A program made the position numbers and the translations under genes. Below are positions 60,542 through 64,000 of a stretch of DNA of 64,000 nucleotides, piece after piece. The stretch covers positions 1 to 64,000 of the forward strand of contig NZ_NNRK01000021.1 in the NCBI RefSeq assembly GCF_002252475.1, in the 5' to 3' direction. Under the pieces are notes generated by a model. That model saw only the letters and a list, made by a program, of their open reading frames with translations. It searched no databases and was not told the DNA's origin. This stretch comes from Brucella rhizosphaerae (lineage in GTDB: Bacteria; Pseudomonadota; Alphaproteobacteria; Rhizobiales; Rhizobiaceae). The number at the start of each line of letters is the position of its first letter. The stretch's first letter is position 1.

Positions 60542-61267
60542 ATGATGCTCAAAGGTGGCTACACCAACTATGGCCAGCAGATTGGTGTACTTATGCTGGA
60601 CACGATTTTCCCTCGTCCAGCTGGTGATATTGGCAATGCTCTGTCTTATGATTTTCCCGTTCGTTATAAGACAGTGAAGGGTGCTCATGCCACCCGCATC
60701 ATGGGCAACAATCCTGATCCGAAACTAATCGAACCGTTTATCGACGCGGCACGCGAACTCGAAGCAGAGGGCGTACGCGCCATCACCACAAGCTGTGGCT
60801 TTCTTGGGCCGTTTCAGAAAGACATAGCTGCTGCAGTCAATATTCCAGTCTTCACTTCATCACTTATGCAAGCGCCGATCATTCACGCGATGCTGGCACC
60901 CGGCAAAGTGATCGGTGTCTTTACCGAACGCGCGCATCACATGAACGACGCACATTTCAAGGGCGTCGGCTGGTCATCCGAGGTTATCCCGGTCCAGGTG
61001 CAGGGCATGAAGCAGAATGCTGAATTTCCTCAGACTTATATTGAAGGTCGTGATTATCTCGACACGGAAGTGCTGAAGGAAGAAATGCTCGAGATGACGC
61101 GTCAGTTCATGGCGAGTTGCAATAATCCGGGCGCAATTCTATTTGAGTGCACCAATATGTGCCCGTTTTCCTCCTACGTCGCAGCGGAATCCGGCTTGCC
61201 TGTGTTCGATATTAATACGCTTATCAATACATTTTATATGGCCGCTAATCCTCGTCGCTTTCTATAG
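60542..61267 (+). CDS. Aspartate/glutamate racemase superfamily protein (second copy)
   Basis: 241 residues from the ATG at 60542 (GAGGA ribosome site; the longer frame from 60365 is within the oxidoreductase gene). Same architecture as the protein at 57056: IGVLMLDTIFPRPAGDIGNA, catalytic-Cys region AITTSCGFLGPFQK and ILFECTNMCPFSSY. It has an extra cysteine in the second motif. Last gene of the operon, 25 bases after the oxidoreductase. Two such proteins around one transporter and one oxidase are unusual and suggest a two-step conversion. Confidence 0.85.
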   Translation: MMLKGGYTNYGQQIGVLMLDTIFPRPAGDIGNALSYDFPVRYKTVKGAHATRIMGNNPDPKLIEPFIDAARELEAEGVRAITTSCGFLGPFQKDIAAAVNIPVFTSSLMQAPIIHAMLAPGKVIGVFTERAHHMNDAHFKGVGWSSEVIPVQVQGMKQNAEFPQTYIEGRDYLDTEVLKEEMLEMTRQFMASCNNPGAILFECTNMCPFSSYVAAESGLPVFDINTLINTFYMAANPRRFL

Positions 61268-61532
61268 TCCGGTTCAAAGCCGTTGTTAGAAGAGCACTTG
61301 AGTATGTGGATTGCCGAAGAGCATGAAGTTCAGCGAGTAAGTTTTTAGAAAAATACTCACCGACGGGCAGCCGCTTCATCTGAAACTGCGTGAAGTAGAG
61401 AAACTACTGCTCGACCATTCTGTTCTAACGGAAAGAGGATGGGGAAATCTACCCAATGTTTGCAGCACTGGAATTCTTGATCGCGCGAGAACTAAGTTCA
61501 ACTCTGAATCCTGCTTCTGAGAAATAATAGGA
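61268..61532. other. Intergenic stretch, no gene recognised
   Basis: Between the racemase-like gene and the terminator of the converging autotransporter gene. No coding frame with family features; no separate terminator for the plus-strand operon is evident other than the shared hairpin at 61533. Confidence 0.4.
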
Positions 61533-61565
61533 TGATCGCTGGACTTTTACTAAGTCCAGCGATCA
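61533..61565. terminator. Strong hairpin terminator of the autotransporter gene
   Basis: Perfect 14-bp inverted repeat TGATCGCTGGACTT / AAGTCCAGCGATCA around a 5-base loop, 20 bases after the minus-strand stop at 61586. It can also stop plus-strand transcription from the racemase-oxidase operon. Confidence 0.8.
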
Positions 61566-61585
61566 AACTTCGCTCATTAAACAGA

Positions 61586-64000
61586 TCAGAATGCTACACT
61601 GAACCGCGCGTTCAAACCGTTCTGGACTGCGCCCGAGCCAAATTGACCATTATAGGAAATTCCTACTTTGGAAGCTTCGTTAAGAGGAACATCAAAGCCT
61701 GCTTCTATCAAAGCAACATCCTTGGCAATTGGGGTGCCGGAGACATTGAAAGCATCAGATCCTACAAAGCTTGCAGTCGAAACCGGTATCACATCGCCAT
61801 ATGCATGACGCCAGCCAATATCCCCACGAGCTACGACCGCAGTATTGCCTATTTGCAGATCCGTCGAAGCACGCAAGCCTAACGTACTGAAACTGGTGTT
61901 CGTTGTTGCTGAGTTTACTGACAGTGCAGCTGCAGTCAGTCCGTCTTCATCAAAGCCATCGCTTTTGAAGCGCACAAAAGCGAGATTGGCATAAGGTTCA
62001 AAGACCGCGCGGCTCATTTTGACCTGATAGCCTACTTCGCCGAAGAGCTGCAGCGTGGATGCATCGTAATCACTGCTCAAGCTATCCTTCATCCCCGGAA
62101 AGGCGATACTGCGGTTCATCGACAGATTATGCCAGGTATAGGATAGACCCGAACGCAAATTCAGTGCTGCATTATTGGAAACCACCCACTGCGAACCAGC
62201 GTAAGTTCCCAGAGTGTAATTGTCGCTATTTCCAGACGAGGAACGGTCGTTCGAATGGAAGCTCGAATGACTATATCCTGCCAGGACGCCTATACGCCAT
62301 GTGTCCAGAACGACCGAATCTATCCCGCTTACAAAACCGCCGACTGATGATTTGATATCATCGGTATTGCCGTTTCCGTCTTGATTACCCCAGGTACCGT
62401 AAGCATTACCCCATACGGTATAGGGTGTCTGCTTCGGCGCAAGGCTTGACGGTGATACATAATCGATAGCTTCAGAAGATACGCGCCGCGGCGCTGCAAA
62501 GAATGAAAGCTGTTCGATTGGAGCAGCGGGCGCCCCGCCAAAAGCCTGTTGTAAGCGGCTGCCCATGACACCGCGTACGAACTGAGACTGATCAATCAGT
62601 ACGCCTGAAGCTGACGCATAGGCTTCGCCTGAAAGATTGTCGAAACCGTGCCTTGCTTCCTCGGCGGTTAGCATCAGGAGGTCATTATAGAGTGCAAGCG
62701 AAGATCCGGTTTGAGCCAGAGTATCAAGTGCCGCCGCAGTTGCAAACTGATTAGAAGTACCTGCAACTGTGGTAAACAGTGGATTGGGTTCAGGTTTACC
62801 AGGATCAATTCCACCGTTATTGAGAGCTATCTTGAGATCAACGCTGTTGGAATTATAAGCCAATGCAAAGTCTAAAAATGCCGAGCGGGACACTGCAGTG
62901 GAAAATTCTCCGCTAATTCCGTTATCGGCCGTTAATACCCGATATGTCTTTCCATCCTGATAGCTGGTTTCCGGGTCAATCGTGGTGACATATAAATTGC
63001 TGCCCGCAATACCCGCAGTGCCGGTCACGTTGACCAGATCTGCCCGTCCATCCCCGGCAATCTCTGTTTCAATATTCGATCCCGCGGCAAGTTTGAGATT
63101 GCCATTAATGGTAAGGGCACCAATTGAATTGCCGGCAGATAGTGTACCGCCTGAGGATATGGTAATCTCGGATCCGGTGCCCGAACCGACCGCGCCGGAC
63201 CCACCCAATGTTGCACCGTTCAGAACCAGAAGATTCCCACCAAGCTTTCCAGCTCCCTGGCTGTTGCCGACAATCAACTGTCCGTTCTTAACCGTCGTGT
63301 TGCCAGCAAAGGCAGAGCTGTCGCCAGTCAGCAGCAATGATCCTGAACCGGCCTGAATGATCTCGCCCGTTCCGTTATATTTACCGCGCCAAGTCAGGGC
63401 ATTAGAACGGTCGTAAATGAGTGTGCCTTCATTTGTTATGGTTCCAGGAAAATTGGTGCCGCCGATCAGACCAGTTGTGCCGCCGTTACCCAGTTGCAGT
63501 GTGCTACCGCCCGCGATCTTTACATTGCCACTTGAACTGCTCGTCCCCGTCAGAGTCAACTTGCCGCTGCCCAGTAGTTCGAAAGCACCCGGGCCAGTGA
63601 CGATCCCGGCATAGGTCAGCTCATCGCTGCGGTTGAAAGTCAGTGTGCCGTAATTGGTCACATTGCTTACAATCGAGCCAGATGTGCCACCGTCGCCGAT
63701 CTGAAGGCGGGCGCCTTGTGAAATACCGGCTCCGCCCGAAAAATTATTATTGCCGGACAGGACTTGTACGCCGCTGCTGATATTGATGCCGCCCGCGCCC
63801 GAAATATCGCCGCTAAAGGTTCCAGCGGCATTGCTGATGAGCAAGGCTTGGCTGCCCAGTACCACGGATCCTGATCCAGAGAGGTTGTTGATCTGCGCCG
63901 AAGCTGCCGCCGAAACATCGAATATACCATCAACAATGACGGCGGAGGAATTGTTAATGCGACCCTGACCTGAGAGTGCCAATGTCCCCTCTTTGATCTC
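61586..64000 (-). CDS. Classical (type V) autotransporter, 5' end outside the window
   Basis: At least 800 residues; the frame is open to the window edge, so the start and signal peptide are missing. The visible passenger part is a beta-helix of Gly/Ser/Asn-rich repeats (LTGTSSSSGNVKIAGGSTLQ, LGNGGTTGLIGG; LLLTGDSSAFAGNTTVKNGQ), typical of pertactin-like passengers, followed by a stretch that often ends it (DGKTYRVLTADNGISGEFST). The last roughly 270 residues form the translocating barrel (YTVWGNAYGTWGNQDGNGNT, GIDSVVLDTWRIGVLAGYSH) and end in NARFSVAF with terminal Phe. Brucella and Ochrobactrum carry large autotransporter adhesins of this kind, so adhesion is the likely role. Confidence 0.88.
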   Translation of the reverse strand, partial: EIKEGTLALSGQGRINNSSAVIVDGIFDVSAAASAQINNLSGSGSVVLGSQALLISNAAGTFSGDISGAGGINISSGVQVLSGNNNFSGGAGISQGARLQIGDGGTSGSIVSNVTNYGTLTFNRSDELTYAGIVTGPGAFELLGSGKLTLTGTSSSSGNVKIAGGSTLQLGNGGTTGLIGGTNFPGTITNEGTLIYDRSNALTWRGKYNGTGEIIQAGSGSLLLTGDSSAFAGNTTVKNGQLIVGNSQGAGKLGGNLLVLNGATLGGSGAVGSGTGSEITISSGGTLSAGNSIGALTINGNLKLAAGSNIETEIAGDGRADLVNVTGTAGIAGSNLYVTTIDPETSYQDGKTYRVLTADNGISGEFSTAVSRSAFLDFALAYNSNSVDLKIALNNGGIDPGKPEPNPLFTTVAGTSNQFATAAALDTLAQTGSSLALYNDLLMLTAEEARHGFDNLSGEAYASASGVLIDQSQFVRGVMGSRLQQAFGGAPAAPIEQLSFFAAPRRVSSEAIDYVSPSSLAPKQTPYTVWGNAYGTWGNQDGNGNTDDIKSSVGGFVSGIDSVVLDTWRIGVLAGYSHSSFHSNDRSSSGNSDNYTLGTYAGSQWVVSNNAALNLRSGLSYTWHNLSMNRSIAFPGMKDSLSSDYDASTLQLFGEVGYQVKMSRAVFEPYANLAFVRFKSDGFDEDGLTAAALSVNSATTNTSFSTLGLRASTDLQIGNTAVVARGDIGWRHAYGDVIPVSTASFVGSDAFNVSGTPIAKDVALIEAGFDVPLNEASKVGISYNGQFGSGAVQNGLNARFSVAF

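Noticed and set aside
1-64000. tRNA or rRNA genes as integration targets
   Set aside because: No cloverleaf-like sequence with a T-loop or conserved rRNA segment was noticed beside the recombinase gene or elsewhere.

Overview
The window looks like part of a secondary replicon (chromid or large plasmid) of an alphaproteobacterium of the order Hyphomicrobiales (Rhizobiales), most likely in the Brucella/Ochrobactrum group. The evidence is a complete repABC cassette with its antisense RNA and parS sites, a rhizobial-type small WGR protein, an IalB-family protein, a choline-binding protein and a Brucella-type autotransporter. The assignment rests on gene families, not on a database match. No rRNA, tRNA or CRISPR array was seen.

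Layout. 1-1132: tail of an outer-membrane protein, its terminator, and resolvase/IS6 debris. 1133-7327: one very large minus-strand gene (2064 aa) that fuses an N-terminal alpha-helical region, a CapA-type phosphoesterase and two MurF-like ligases. 7894-10145: two multihaem cytochromes c. 10261-16472: a ribose-type ABC importer, a divergent exported nucleoside hydrolase and a LacI regulator; a candidate operator occurs twice in the divergent promoter region. 16555-23357: replication and partition region. A full repABC (repA 22143-23357, repB 21145-22146, repC 19768-20991, antisense RNA about 21086-21138) sits upstream of a second repA-repB pair that has no repC and carries its own variant parS site.

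23.4-34.1 kb is a mobile-element graveyard. It contains several IS6-family remnants, an intact-ended IS5-family element inserted at codon 5 of a His-Xaa-Ser repeat gene (hxsA-like), a GSU2403-type nucleotidyltransferase with a striking double operator, a tyrosine-recombinase-like protein with a small partner, a broken parD, and IS6 and IS3 pieces nested in one another.

34.1-50.7 kb is a contact-dependent inhibition (two-partner secretion) locus: IalB-like protein, CdiB/TpsB transporter, small lipoprotein, 3183-aa CdiA, immunity gene, then a tandem array of promoter-less 'orphan' cdiA-CT/immunity modules joined by long direct repeats. One orphan carries a DUF6883-like toxin domain with a DUF4926-like partner; another carries a second variant of the toxin/immunity pair of the main gene. 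The last module is cut off by an IS6-family element (50722-51534), whose other end truncates a choline-binding protein gene (choX). The IS has no target duplication, which points to an IS-mediated deletion.

52.9-61.3 kb is metabolic: a thiamine-diphosphate enzyme, LysR and Lrp regulators, and an apparent seven-gene unit (Lrp regulator, amino-acid ABC transporter, DadA-like FAD oxidase and two Asp/Glu-racemase-like proteins), probably for uptake and oxidation of a D-amino acid or related compound. The window ends inside a minus-strand classical autotransporter (61586 to beyond 64000).
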